The notes below the pieces were generated by a model. The model saw only the letters and a list, made by a program, of their open reading frames with translations. It was not told the DNA's origin and made no database searches. Below are positions 41,085 to 53,656 of a DNA stretch of 64,000 nucleotides, piece by piece (within the stretch, counting starts at the first letter, position 1; each line of letters begins with the position of its first letter). The stretch is from Ypsolopha sequella (taxonomy: Eukaryota > Arthropoda > Insecta > Lepidoptera > Ypsolophidae): assembly GCA_934047225.1 (NCBI GenBank), contig CAKOHE010000044.1, forward strand, positions 496,001 through 560,000, given 5' to 3'. The translations under genes and the position numbers were made by a program.

Positions 41085-41990
41085 AAAACCGGCCAAGTGC
41101 GAGTCGGGACTCCCTCTTTTAGGGTTGCGTACATATGACCAATTATTTCAAACTAAATATTTATTTAATTTTAGGTAAACTTGCAAAATTAAGTCGGTTG
41201 AATGTTCGAGGACTAAAAACTACAAACAAAAAACTAAAACCCTAAAACTACATTATAAATCGAAGTTTTTAGTATTTGTTGTTTAAATACAGCATATGGT
41301 ACATAATATACAGAAATTTCAAATTCCCAACTGCTTTGGCTTTTGAGATAGACGCCGTAACAAAAATGGGGACTCGGTTGGTGATCATTGAACCTTGTTC
41401 CTGGTCCCTGGCCGGGTCTCCGGTATGGGTTCGGGCGGTTGATTGGATTTCCCCTTGTATAATATAAATTATTACCTATCACATAATCTTATATATATAT
41501 ATATTTTGCTACATAAATTAAATAAACCTTTAATTTAGTTCATGTACATTTATTATTTATTAGATTAAATTTGACGTGTAAAAAGTGTCTATGTATACCT
41601 ATTTTGCAAAATAAACTATTTGAATTTGAATGGTCTAAAAACGGCAACTTTGATAGTGCACCCCATTCCTTTATTTTTCAAGATAAAAAAAAAATATTTT
41701 TTCCCTACTTAATGAGCTCTAGACAATGACAACCCACATGACAGCAGAAGAAAAAAAAAATTTTTTTTGCTTCATTTTCATACAAGAGGCCCAGCTGAAA
41801 AATAATTTAACTACATTTGAAATTCAACATTCGGTTTTGGGCCAAATTTTACACAAAATATAAAATTTTCAGGTTTCTATCTCATTCCGTTTAAGAGCTA
41901 GAGACCCGTAACATACGGACAGACAGACAGCCGAGTGACATTAATAGGACTCTGATTTGCCCTTTGGGTACGGAAACCTAAAAAGAGGGA
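41085..41990 (+). repeat. Dispersed repeat 'ggccaagtgcgagtcgg', interrupted by a LINE 3' end
   Basis: Starts 'aaccggccaagtgcgagtcg' and ends 'ccctttgggtacggaaacc'. These borders are common in lepidopteran genomes, class unsure. A copy of the LINE-3'-end-like repeat occupies 41,428-41,632. The frames inside are not convincing. Confidence 0.5.
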
Positions 41991-42743
41991 CCACAAAGGC
42001 AAAACCCCTTATCTTCTCAGAAAAGAGCAAGTCTTTCAATTTCCTCATAATTTATGAAGACCTTCATTATTGGTGTGAGATTCTCATCAGCTGATGCCGG
42101 ATGCTGTCCATTGCTCACATTTTAACCGCGATAGAGATGCCAAATACATACTCGGCCCGAATTGATGAATGGAAGGACCTTTTCCGACCTTCCTTTGTGG
42201 ACCTGGAGCTATTTATTGAAGGACGGGAAGCTTGGGCATTCGGTCCCTTCGTTTTCAGCCATTGTGTAAACATATTTGATCTTGGCGATACAAGTCAGTT
42301 TTATTAGGAAAACATTATCTAGAACAACATTTTTGTCATAAAAAAACTTACTTTCATAGATTTCTTTGATGTTACATATTTATTGACTTGTTTGATTTTC
42401 TTATTCTGAGAAATTGTTTTAACAAGATAGATGATAACATGATAGCAAATATTTGGCTCTCTTTTTTATAAATTAAGCCCAGTCATGTAGGTTTCGCGCA
42501 TTGAGGCTTTCGAAGTAGCCGAAAAGTAGTCTTGAAAAAAAAAAATCAACAGACGTAGTCTCAAACTTTACTTTGTACTCGTATCATACATTTACAATGC
42601 CTATAATAAGAATGAAACGAAACTGAAAAATTTTGTTCGTCACTAATTACTCTTTCCATAATTAAATTTACTTTTTCAGTATTTGTTGTTCAAATACAGT
42701 AAAATGGTTACACAATAATACAGAAATTCCAAATTCTTAACTA
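41991..42743. other. Non-coding stretch
   Basis: The frame at 42,101-42,307 is 68 codons with no recognisable domain and no clear splice sites. Otherwise AT-rich with nothing recognised. Confidence 0.35.
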
Positions 42744-42975
42744 CACTGGCCTGCAAAACTAAGTACTACACTTTTTAAATTTGATTTTTTTCTAAACTAT
42801 AGAAGTTAGAAATTAAAAATAAAAAACGTTTTATAGTAAATTTTATCAGCTTTCTTTGAAACTATAGGGAACTGTAAGGATAACTTCACTATGTGATTAT
42901 TTTAAATCTCTAACTTCTATAGTTTAGAAAAAAATCAAATTTAAAAAGTGTAGTACTTAGTTTTGCAGGCCAGTG
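42744..42975. mobile_element. Mariner-type MITE with TA duplication
   Basis: CACTGGCCTGCAAAACTAAG and its inverse form termini of about 65 bp that are nearly perfect. TA flanks both ends (42,742-42,743; 42,976-42,977), as for Tc1/mariner elements. No transposase. Confidence 0.82.
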
Positions 42976-43173
42976 TAATATAGTTTACTTTGATTTTTTA
43001 GACGGGCAGTTTCCTAGGGACGTAGCTATTCATTACTGTAATTACTGTAACTTATACATATAAGTAGGTTAAAATCGTCATACTATATAGTTACCAAAGA
43101 TCCGAACGAATTATGGCAAGCAAATGTTTACTTACGAGGAAGCACAAAGTTTTAACAACTTACCTTCCGAAAT

Positions 43174-43562
43174 TAATAGTAGTTTATGCTACAAGGGCGC
43201 AAAGGAATAAACTACGAGGACGATTTAAAACACGAGCGTAGCGAGTGTTTTAAACGTAACCGAGTAATTTATTGCTCTTACGCCCGTGTATCATACTACA
43301 TTTTTCAATGCATAGTGTGAGGAAATAAAACAAATATAATTTTGTGATCTTTAAATTGTAATTGGCTCAAAAGGACTGTATCCAGAGCCGTTAAACAGTG
43401 GAAAAAAAGTATGAAATTTATGGTACACAAGAAAGGCTGCAGGTTAGCCAACCATTGAAAAAAAAAATATATTAATAATAAAGCCCTAGGGCAAAATAAT
43501 CGACTTCCTGTTCGGTTTTGATGCATAAAAAGTGGGCCTTTACGAGCACATGCATTGAAAAA
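43174..43562 (-). repeat. 0.4-kb repeat family, copy D
   Basis: Full-length copy in inverse orientation, from 'gtagtttatgctacaagggc' to 'tttacgagcacatgcattg'. Confidence 0.78.
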
Positions 43563-43869
43563 TTACAAAACTCCCGAAAGACTTCAAGCGAAAATTGGCA
43601 CAACATATTGTTAACAACTAATAAATTGTGTTAGAGAGGTGTTTATGGTTAGGATTCAAGTACTCAGTGAACTGTGAACTTTATTATTGTAACTATTTCT
43701 GGTCTGTGCGGATGGACGACACTCTTGGAGTCAATGAATAAAGAAAGGAGGAGGAGATGAGAAATAGTTGTTTAGACTAGTTAGATCAACGCCCGCAGAA
43801 GCAATATTCTGTGATTTACCAATGCACAATGATTGAAGAAGTTGCAAAAGTTGTTAACTGTCGCTTGCA

Positions 43870-44773
43870 TCTGTATATATAAAATTCAAAGTCCTGACTG
43901 ACTGACTGACTGACTGACTGATATATCAACGCACAGCCTAAACCGCTGGTCCTAGAGACTTGAAATTTTGCATATAGATACCTTATATAGTGTAGGCATC
44001 CATTAAGAAAGGATATTTCAAAATTCACCCCCTAAGGTGGTGAAACAGGGGTCCAAAGTTTGTATGGGGAAACAAGATTAGTTAGACTATTTTATTCGAG
44101 ACTCTACAGGAATACTCCTATCTATAAATTAGTAAACATGTGTTTCAGGTTTTTTTAGAATTCCACCCCTAAATATGGGAAATGGGGTGACAAAGTCTGA
44201 AAATCAACATGGGTATCGTTTGTATGGTTTATCGGTTCGCTGATTACGAAAACAACAACGATTTTAAAATCCAACGTGGTGGACGTGAAAAACGCATTTC
44301 CAGAATTCAAAAGGGGAAATGGGGTGAAAAAGTCTGAAAACCAACATGAGTATCGTTTGTATGGTTTATCGGGTCACTGATTACGAAAACAACAACGATT
44401 TCTAAATCCAACGTAGTGGACGTGAAATACCATCATCCCCTGTTGAGGTGCGATGGGGTTGAAATGTGTAAATATCAATATGGGTGTCGTTTTTATGTTT
44501 TTTTGGGACGTTAATTATGAAAATGGCATCGATTTTGAAATTTATTATAGTGGACATGAAAATTCTTGAAAGTATGTGTGCCAGAGCAAATCGGCTGTAA
44601 CATACGGACAGACAGAAAGCCACACAAGTAATCCTATTAGGGTTCCATTTTTTCCTTCTATCTATCTATATATATCCACAATCTATCTATCTATCAAAGA
44701 CAAAGACAAAGACAAAGAAATTTATTTGTTAAAACATGAGTAAAATATAAAAGATGGTGAACGAAGATCTATA

Positions 44774-44808
<35 letters not shown>

Positions 44809-45574
44809 ATCGTTCAAAATCCCAGCAAAATATCTTTAGAATGGAAGGTGGTACATCCCTAGGGGTTGGACCACGGGGTGCCAAAAAAAGTTTTTTTTTA
44901 ATGTCAAAACTTTGACGGCCTGTTTCTCCCAAACGGCTAAAGTTAGACCAATGTTGATGGGTGTCTAGGAAAAGGTCTCGACGAGATCTACCTGCCGAAA
45001 GTGTCAAAACTTTACAGGCCCGTATCTCCCAAACGACTGATGCTAGACCCATGTTCATGGTACACCAAGAAAAGGGCTCGGCAAGATCTAGATGACGTTA
45101 AAAAAAAGTCGAAAAAAGAAAATTTGCCAAACATTTGATCGGCTATATCTTCCGAACGGCTAATCGTAGGGAGTTCGGGTTTCAACTATTGTGATCGGCC
45201 AAGCTGGGGCTACATGAACAAAAAAAATGACAGGTTTTGACAGTTTTTTGACAGGTCCAAAAAAGTATTCCGATTTGCATGAAACTCAAGGGGCATTCGG
45301 GGTCACCAATTATGCTGCCGTATTCAAATTTGACATTTTTTGACAACTGATAAGGATTTTGACACTCTTTCAAAAAACTATGATCGGTGAGTCCCCGTGT
45401 TTGGCACTCTAGTGAGGCCGAAAAACGAGCATGTGAGGACGGAGAACACGCCCGCCAAGGCCGAAGGCTTGATTGCCTCCCAGAGGGAGTGAGAGCACTT
45501 ATAATGTTTGTTTCTGAAAAAAATGTTTTTTGTTTCCTGTAGGCCACGCGGGCGAAGCCGCGGGCAGAAGCTAG
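43870..45574 (+). mobile_element. Non-autonomous Helitron (1.7 kb)
   Basis: Begins TCTGTATATATAAAATTC and ends GCCGCGGGCAGAAGCTAG, placed between A and T with no target duplication, as Helitrons are. A GC-rich imperfect hairpin (CGCGGGC GAA GCCGCG) precedes the CTAG end. 'ctgactgactgactgactg' lies near the start and an ATCT microsatellite at 44,773-44,810. There is no Rep/helicase. Start fragments of related elements occur near 1,015 and 28,190. Confidence 0.72.
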
Positions 45575-46196
45575 TTTTCAATAATATTGTGAATGTGGCA
45601 GCATTGAACTAACGCCGCTTACATTAAGGTTTCTAAGTTTACTTTTTTCATTTTATTATAACCCGAGATTTATAAAAAATTCTCGATTACAATATTTTCT
45701 CTGTAATTTTTAATAAATTCTCGATTGAAGTTATTTTGTTAGTATCTGGTCTTCGGTATATTCGTTTCAAAGTAAGGAAAACACATACATTTTTTTATTT
45801 AACTAGTTTTTTCGCTTTTGATTTTTATCCATCTACAGTTTTTAGTACCATCTTGCAATCATTTTTATTTGGCTAGTGTTGTACTTTTCACACTACGTGC
45901 TCGGCAATGTCCAAATACATATCATGCAATTTTAACGTAAAGTAAAGCATTACCTCAGGGGAGGTAAAGTTGTATGAAACTCCCAAGGGAGTAAAGTGAT
46001 TGGAACTTGGAACGTCAAATTCGTGTGGAAGCTCGTGGAAAACTATATAAATACGTGTGTATCGAACTAGCCACCATAAGTAGAACTCAAATCAAAAAGA
46101 AGAAAAAAAGTGCGATTTCAAAGAATGTTAAACAAAAGACGGTGATTGGTGCTGTGATTTTCAGTAAGTTTTATTGCAATATTCGTGTTGATAAAA
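45575..46196. other. AT-rich non-coding stretch before the recombinase relic
   Basis: No gene is visible. It may hold the 5' flank of the relic that follows. Confidence 0.4.
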
Positions 46197-47730
46197 ATGT
46201 CGAGCAATAGTGATTCTACTCCAGAGTTTATCAAAACAGACGCTTTAGAGATTATTAATAATTTACTACCGGAAAAATCAAAACACAGATACGAAAAAGC
46301 CTATGACGATTTTGTCAAATGGAGAACAACAAAAGTAACACAAGACTGTGTCGGAATCCGTCTTTTTAGTTTATTTCCAACATTTAGAAAAAACTTGAAA
46401 GTCAAGCAGCCTATGGTGCATTTATTCAATGCTCAGATCTACAATAAGCATCTAAAAAGTCAAAAGTGTTCACAACACAACATGTGAAAACTTTTCTAAA
46501 TGAAGCACCAGATTACAGCTTTCTTGCCATGAAAGTAAGTACTTACTTTACATATTATTTCTTCATCATTGACTGTAGTACATTTGCCCTATGGTCATTT
46601 TTAATGAGGCAGGTATTGAAGTCTCCCATTAGGATGATTTGCTCATACTGAGACCTAAACGATTCCAGGGTTGTTTCGAGTGAACAAAAATAATTGACAT
46701 GACAAGATGGACTATAAAAAACACATAAGAGAAGCTTTGTATGGCGAAGTGATAATTCTAGAAACAAATGTTCGGTAGGGCTTCCGGGATCAGACTCAGA
46801 GACAACCTTGCATTCTAGATCAGCACGTAAATATACTGCGACACCACCACCAGTAGTATGAGTCCTGTCCCGTCTAATAAGTCGGTAGCCAGATATAGGA
46901 TATAACGTCGAAGGAAGCGTTGGCCGAAGATGGGATTCTGATATACAGATTGCATGGTATTATTAAAGGTTTACAACATATTATGTAAGTTACTATCTAC
47001 TATCTATATTTTTCACTAGTTTTTGCCCGTGACCTCGTCTGCCTAGATTTCACAATATCTTTATATATTTTAGCCGTTGTGCTATTCTGATTTATAAGCT
47101 AATAACCTTAGAATAATTATTCTAAGCAATGAAAAATTTACAATGTAAAATTTCATAAAATCTATCCAGTAGTTTTTGCGTGAAGGAGCAACAGTATCCA
47201 TCCATTCTCACAAACTTTCGCTTTTATAATATTAGCACAATATAATCTAATTACTGTTAATTTGCTATAGGTGGCCTTGATTTTCGGAGTGAATGGTGCT
47301 TGTCGTAAAAATGAACTTCTCAACATAAAAGTTGACGATATCGACAAGCATTCAAGTAAGTTATTGTTGGTAAGCTTGCCAGATACCAAAACAAAGAGAG
47401 AACGGTCATTCGTGGTCCGTGCAGAGCAAGCTAAAATTGTCCAAAAGTATTAATTTCTACGCCCTTCTAACATCAACACTAACAGATTTTTGCTGTATTA
47501 TAATAATGGCAAATGCACCAGACAAGGCATTGGAAAAATTAAATTGTTGCTATTCCAACGGAAATTATGCAATATCTAAAATTGCAAAATCGCAAACTCT
47601 TCACAGGCCGTTGTTTAAGGAGAACATCGGCTACTTTTTTGGCAGATTCAGGAGCGGATATAACCTAGATTAAACGACACGGTGGCTGGAAATCCGATAC
47701 ATTAGCGGAGGGCTACATTGGAAATTCAAT
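46197..47730 (+). pseudogene. Tyrosine-recombinase gene relic (Crypton-like), with a possible intron
   Basis: The frame starts MSSNSDSTPEFIKTDALEII and includes KHRYEKAYDDFVKWRT, an N-terminal core-binding region. It breaks soon after. FLNEAPDYSFLAMK ends at AAA|GTAAGT (46,534). VALIFGVNGACRKNELLNIK resumes after tttgctatag at 47,271, so the two join in frame over a 736-bp intron. The catalytic arginine lies in GACRKNELL. A later frame carries KRHGGWKSDTLAEGYIGNSM with the H..W motif. Several frameshifts and stops and a missing middle show it is dead. Such genes occur in insect Crypton-type elements and domesticated relatives. Confidence 0.68.
46555..46960 (-). pseudogene. LINE endonuclease fragment inside the recombinase relic
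   Basis: Minus-strand reading gives GGGVAVYLRADLECKVV, then LELSLRHTKLLLCVFYSP and QIILMGDFNTCLIK. These are the conserved motifs of an APE-type endonuclease from a Jockey/CR1-like LINE. It is a fragment with no reverse transcriptase. It lies within the apparent intron of the relic. Confidence 0.68.
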
Positions 47731-48261
47731 GCAGAGTAAGAATAATAGTACATTGTTCACCGAGGGAAGAAAGGGGAAGATTACCAATGAGGGTGTAGTT
47801 TGAGACCCGAGGCGAAGCCAAGGGCCTTAATACACACGGGTTGGGAATCGCACTTTCTCCCGACTGATACATAGTGCTTTATACTACACCTGCGAGGAAA
47901 TAGTATAATTTTACTTTTAATCAAGATACGATAAAAGAAACCGACTGACTCGCTTGCGATTGTCACTTTTTATTTCCTTCTTATTTTTATTATGTACAGG
48001 AAAAGCAAGTGGCCAGTATCATTTTTCGAGTTTTATGTACGAGTTCGCAAAATAATACTGGCCACTTGGCCACTTGCTCATTCTTTATGTTATTTAAAAA
48101 AAAAACAGCACGTTAACAAAGGATTTGCATATACTTTTTCTGCCCGCTCAAGCACTTTAACAATGAATTTTCATACACTTTTTCCGCCCGCATATTTATA
48201 TGACAGTAATGACGTATTTTCTGCATCGTTTTCAAAAAAGTAAGAAGGTACTTTCAGAGCA
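47731..48261. other. Non-coding, with a hairpin
   Basis: AGCAAGTGGCCAGTAT at 48,004 pairs with ATACTGGCCACTTGG...CTTGCT at 48,055-48,080, leaving a short centre. Nothing else is recognised. Confidence 0.5.
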
Positions 48262-48428
48262 GGGGCTCTACCGCGTAATTCTCATTTGTATCAACTTCAA
48301 GCAAATGCATGCGAAATTCAACACGTGCAAAAGAGATGGCATGTTAGGCGGGCGTCGTCGCACGCACGTCAAATTTCAATCTCAAGTTGATGTTGATGAA
48401 AATGAGAATTACGCGGTAGACCCACAGG
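48262..48428. mobile_element. Fold-back MITE 'ctaccgcgtaattctcatt'
   Basis: GGGCTCTACCGCGTAATTCT is inverted at the other end. 'gggcgtcgtcgcacgcacgt' lies in the middle. Related copies lie at 54,547-54,795. Confidence 0.72.
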
Positions 48429-50394
48429 TGTAGTATAAAATAAATTGCCGTATTAACGAGGACATTCATCAAAAAACATGGTCGACTATTGTGGATCCTT
48501 GGACACCTTTGCCCCCACAGCTATCGACATCAAAAAACGTCCTGTCAAAAAACTTGTCACCAACGTTCACGATCCAAAATTACACCCAGATACAAGTTTC
48601 TACACCTTTGAGTATTGAAATAAACTCTACCACAATTTCCATAAATGTACCGAACAAAAATGTCATCTTTCTCTAACTGGAGTAATGTGTCCAACATATT
48701 AAACTTGTTTTACGATGATCGTATGGATTAGAAAATAGGTAACCTATTGCATGAGTGTAGATATAGTAGTATATGAAACTAAACATAACTAGGTATTAAA
48801 ACACTCATGTATACTGATCTATATAAAAACGGCTCACCTCAATACGTGTTATGATCGGGAAAGCCGACCAGTTTCAGCAGATTTAGACTGCCTTCATCTG
48901 GGCGAGTAAAGACGTTTACAGTGTGAGGCGTAACGTCGTCGCGTAAACGTCTTTACTCGTAATTGTTACTTTATGATATTAGACACCCCACAATGTGGTG
49001 ACAGCGTCTGTATGGAGGCTTGCACGTTATGACGCCTCTTAAAACAGTTAAAAAAAGAAAGGGGAACGAACAGTCTTGAAAATTACTCATATACCTCCTT
49101 TTATTTCATCCAGATCAATTCTCAGCGGCAATCTTCATCAAGTCAAGTGTCAGAATAACCAAGACTCAATAGGGGAGTAAATCAGATAACTAATTGAGAT
49201 TCATCGCGAGAACAATTAAATGCTTACACCGAAGAATGGCGAGCCATTCGCAGCACTACCTTATAGTTCCCCTAAGGATGCGTTCACACGCGAGATCGCA
49301 ACCGCGAGATATTTATTATCCGTACAAGTCAAGATGGTCGATTAAACAGAAGACACGTTCAGGTACTACTTCATGTGGATTATATCTGAACAAATCATGG
49401 CCTGATGGTTAAACTTACAATAAAGAAAAAATCAAGAGAGGTTTAGCAGCCGGAATGTGAAAAATTCGCCTTTTTCTAATGAATTGAAACAGAACACTTA
49501 ATATTCAAAATTTACTTGATAGTTATTCAACAAAACCTTGAATAACTATTGAGTTACAAACTTAATTTTTTCGAACGAGCTCAGGAAGAACAGAAGAACT
49601 TTTTATGTCCTAAGAAACTATTGAGTGTCGTAGCGAGTCTACGAACCGGGAAATCTATATAGTCGTAGCACTTGCTACGCCGCGCCGTAGAAATTGGCAT
49701 AGATTAAATTATGTTAAGGTGTGTTAATTCGAAAACCATTTCGAGATTTAGGTTTAATAAGCCGCATTTTCGAAGTTTTGGTCTAAAAAATCTCATGATA
49801 ATGAATATTTTTACGAAAAGGCTGCAACTTCCATTTGCCCTCGTGTGACGTCACTTGACTAATGGCTGTTTAGAAATGTGTCCTTTGCTATCAAGATAAA
49901 TTTATAACAATTTGCTTCGGACTAATTAGACAGCTAGATAGACAGATAGAGACAGACCACTTTTTTATAAGCAATCACACATCGCAATCAGTATAACTAA
50001 TGTCTAAAACTTTTAAGTGACAAGGTCATCGGACAAATCTTTAAAAAATCATAAAAAAGCATTGGTTAATTTATTTACCAAAATAATGAAAACAATATCT
50101 TAAAATGGCGTATATTCTTTGAAAAAAATAAAAAATAAATCTTTTAAAAATTAAGCAATGGGAATTGCTGGCAGTAACACGACAAATATAATCTACATGA
50201 AATGTTTATAGGTGGTTGACATCTGTCCAAAAACAAAAGGTAGGTATTGCGTACATATTTGTTATTATAGTGCTATTTATTCATTTTCACCTTGTTCTGG
50301 AAGAAATCTCTTTTTAGAGATAAGCACGCCAATGTGCATATTCTTTAAATGTAAATATTATATGTATCCCTGTTTCTGTATACAATAAAGAATT
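48429..50394. other. Non-coding stretch
   Basis: No gene was found on either strand. 48,965-49,035 is an inverse match to 14,511-14,565. Confidence 0.4.
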
Positions 50395-50530
50395 TCAATG
50401 CAAGTGCTCGTAAAGGGCCACTTTTAAGGGAACAGAAGGTCGATTATTTTGCCCTAGGGCTTTTTTTTTATATATATATTTACAGTGGTTGGCTAACCTG
50501 CAGCCTTTCCTGTGTACCATAAATGTTATA
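50395..50530 (+). repeat. 0.4-kb repeat family, copy E, left half
   Basis: Matches the first part of copy A and stops exactly at the Penelope insertion. The right half resumes at 53,704. The last 12 bases (ATAAATGTTATA) are the duplicated target. Confidence 0.88.
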
Positions 50531-50622
50531 ATGTTTACACTGTTGATTGTTGGCACTTGGTGGAACTTGGAATACATAATGAACAGAAATTCACTTGTAC
50601 TATCCCACAAATTTATTTAATA

Positions 50623-50664
50623 CTTCCTGACCGGTTTCGCCTTTATGGCATTATCAAAGGAATT
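50623..50664 (-). ncRNA. Degenerate hammerhead-like motif, left Penelope arm
   Basis: Element sense: stem I TTCCT/AGGAA, core box TTGATAA (consensus CTGATGA, 5 of 7), stem II GCC/GGC around ATAAA, then GAAA, CCGG and TC. Spacing and order fit a hammerhead. Core substitutions suggest it is inactive. Confidence 0.45.
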
Positions 50665-50976
50665 AATATAAGATCTTAATTACACAATAAATAGTTTACA
50701 TCAGCCAGTGCGATCAATGACACTAACACATTTTTGTAGTGAGGGTAATAGTTAACTTATCCGTTCTAGTAGATACCAACCGAAAAACTTTTTGCCTAAG
50801 AGTGGGGAATTTTAAATTCATGTTATGTGAATATAAAATAAAATTGTTATTGTAAATAAATTAGAATTGATTAAAACAAAATAATAAAACAATAAAAATA
50901 ATTATAATAAAGTCATTAAATTTCAAATTGTGTAAAAATGTGTGCATGCAATGTCAATTTATAAAAGTTAATCTCT

Positions 50977-52912
50977 TTAGTTAAAATATTGTAAAAGGGG
51001 GGATCTATTATTGTCAAGTTGATGGTTTAGAATCGTGTCTTGGTTGAGAAGTACTAATTTATTGATTTCAAGGGCTTCTAGAGCATTCAGTTTTTTGCCT
51101 TTATTACAAATATGAAGGGCTTTGAAATCTTTCTTAGCGTCAAAGGTGTGATTGTCGGAAATCAGATGTTCTGCAAAGTTCGAATCTGTCTTATTAAGTC
51201 TCCAGCATCTGCAGTGTTCCTTGATTCTCGTTTCAAAGGATCTGCCTGTCTGGCCTATATACTTTTTATTACATTGAGTGCACGACAGTTCATAAACGCC
51301 ACTTTTCTGAAAATTTGAAGTTTTATCTTTATTATTACAGAGTAAATTTCTTAATGAATGCATAGTGTAAAATGCTGGTTTGGAGATGTGCAATATCCTA
51401 GAAACTTTATATGATTGTTCCCCCAAAAATGGTATCCTAGTCCATCGTTTTGGCTCTTTTTGTGAGGTTTTGTTAGTAATATCTCCTTGATACGATAACT
51501 GTAATGCTAATTTAGTTTGTTTTTTGTGGATTATCGTGTCAACCAATTTGGGGGGGTAACCATTATTAGCCGCTAAAGTTTTAATGGTATTTAATTCAAT
51601 GCTGTAATTTAAATCGTTTAGCGGAATTGAAAGTAGTCTATGTACCATTGAATATAAAGCAGCATGTTTGTGGGCTACGGGATGTTTGGATTCACAGTGA
51701 ATTATGTTGTCACTAAAAGTTGGTTTCCTATAGATTTTAAAAACGTGTTTCTTATCTATTATTTCAACTGTCAAATCCAGAAAATTAAGTTTGTCATGTC
51801 CAATTTCAGCGGTGAATTCAATATTTTCGTCAATAAGATTAATAAATGTCAAAAACTCGTTTAATTCGTCAGTTGTACCGGTCCAGAGGCAAATAATGTC
51901 GTCAACATATCGATACCAGTAACCTATGTGTGCTTGGAATTTTCTATTATTGTGTATTCGATTTTCAATGTTATTCATATATATGTCTGCACATAATGGG
52001 GATAATGGACTACCCATTGCAAGGCCTTTTGTTTGTTTATAGATTTTACCAGAAAAGACAAAGTAATTTTGATCCAAGCAAACAGAAATTGTGTGTTCTA
52101 TATCTATAATAGTTTGTGGTTCTACAACGGATTCTACAAGAATTTCATTGATTGCACTCTTACAATTATCAAGTGGAATGCATGAAAATAGATTTTTGAC
52201 GTCAAAAGATACAAGAATTGAATTGCACGGGACTATTAAGTCTTTAATTTTGTTCACAAGATCAATACTATTTTCTAATGTGTATTTAGGCACAAAGTGA
52301 GTATGGTCTTTAAAAATTGTGTTGACTCTTGCGGCTAAGTGGTATGCAGGTGCTCCCGTGTAAGCCACCACTGGACGAATTGGAACACCAGTCTTGTGCA
52401 ATTTATAATAACCATGGAGTTTCGGAACTAGTGGGTTCATCACCTTGAGTTTATATCTGTCAGGCGTGGTAAATATACTATTTGCAGTTTTAATCGTCTC
52501 TTTAATAGCATCACTGTATTGTTTAGTGGGGTCTTTCTTGAGCTCTTCAAATGTAGTGTCCGAAAGAAATTCACCAATTTTAGCATCGTATTTATCTTTT
52601 GTTGTGACAACTACGGTATTGCCTTTGTCAGCTTTAGTTATAATCAAGTTGTTTTCTTTAACTTTTTCTTTGATGTTGTTAATGATTTTTAACTCTTTAT
52701 TACGGTTTTCTTGTTTATCTTGAAGGCATTTGGTGTATTCATCCTTTACAAGTTTACTCGCACGATATTTTTCAGCTGTGTCAAGACTAGCAACTTCTAA
52801 ATCAACTGCCAAGTTGTCAAAATCTTTTTGAGAGTTAGGTATATTCGGACAATGCTTTAGTCCTTTTTCTAGTAGAGATTTCTCATCTGTATTAAATTCA
52901 ACATTACTTTCT
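50977..52912 (-). CDS. Penelope-like reverse transcriptase with GIY-YIG endonuclease (5'-truncated)
   Basis: The frame is open from the junction at 52,912 to the stop at 50,977, about 645 codons. Typical motifs run in order: ITKADKGNTVVV, LVSFDVKNLFSCIPL, QTKGLAMGSPLSPLCADIYM, the catalytic YRYVDDI box, and KLNFLDLTV. The GIY-YIG nuclease module near the end reads GVYELSCTQCNKKYIGQTGR with SFETRIKEH. A start codon is lost with the 5' end. The first residues (LLEKGLKHCPN) match the usual N-terminal part of these enzymes. No internal stop is seen, so insertion looks recent, but without its start the copy is probably inactive. Confidence 0.92.
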
Positions 52913-53302
52913 ACTATGCATTCATTAAGAAATTTACTCTGTAATAATAAAGATAAAACTTCAAATTTTCAGAAAAGTGGCGTTTATGAACTGTCGTGCA
53001 CTCAATGTAATAAAAAGTATATAGGCCAGACAGGCAGATCCTTTGAAACGAGAATCAAGGAACACTGCAGATGCTGGAGACTTAATAAGACAGATTCGAA
53101 CTTTGCAGAACATCTGATTTCCGACAATCACACCTTTGACGCTAAGAAAGATTTCAAAGCCCTTCATATTTGTAATAAAGGCAAAAAACTGAATGCTCTA
53201 GAAGCCCTTGAAATCAATAAATTAGTACTTCTCAACCAAGACACGATTCTAAACCATCAACTTGACAATAATAGATCCCCCCTTTTACAATATTTTAACT
53301 AA
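52913..53302 (+). CDS. Inverted partial copy of the Penelope ORF (GIY-YIG part)
   Basis: 128 codons from MHSLRNLLCNNKDKTSNFQK to LLQYFN, identical to the last part of the minus-strand ORF. It contains the whole GIY-YIG motif (GVYELSCTQCNKKYIGQTGR). It begins at the head-to-head junction. This is a consequence of the insertion mechanism rather than an independent gene, although the frame has no stop. Confidence 0.85.
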   Translation, partial: TMHSLRNLLCNNKDKTSNFQKSGVYELSCTQCNKKYIGQTGRSFETRIKEHCRCWRLNKTDSNFAEHLISDNHTFDAKKDFKALHICNKGKKLNALEALEINKLVLLNQDTILNHQLDNNRSPLLQYFN

Positions 53303-53615
53303 AGAGATTAACTTTTATAAATTGACATTGCATGCACACATTTTTACACAATTTGAAATTTAATGACTTTATTATAATTATTTTTATTGTTTTATTATTT
53401 TGTTTTAATCAATTCTAATTTATTTACAATAACAATTTTATTTTATATTTACATAACATGAATTTAAAATTCCCCACTCTTAGGCAAAAAGTTTTTCGGT
53501 TGGTATCTACTAGAACGGATAAGTTAACTATTACCCTCACTACAAAAATGTGTTAGTGTCATTGATCGCACTGGCTGATGTAAACTATTTATTGTGTAAT
53601 TAAGATCTTATATTA

Positions 53616-53656
53616 ATTCCTTTAATAATGCCATAAAGGCGAAACCGGTCAGGAAG
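53616..53656 (+). ncRNA. Degenerate hammerhead-like motif, right Penelope arm
   Basis: Same layout as the left arm. The core box here is TTAATAA, one change further from the consensus CTGATGA. Stems I and II and the GAAACCGGTC segment are kept. Confidence 0.42.
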
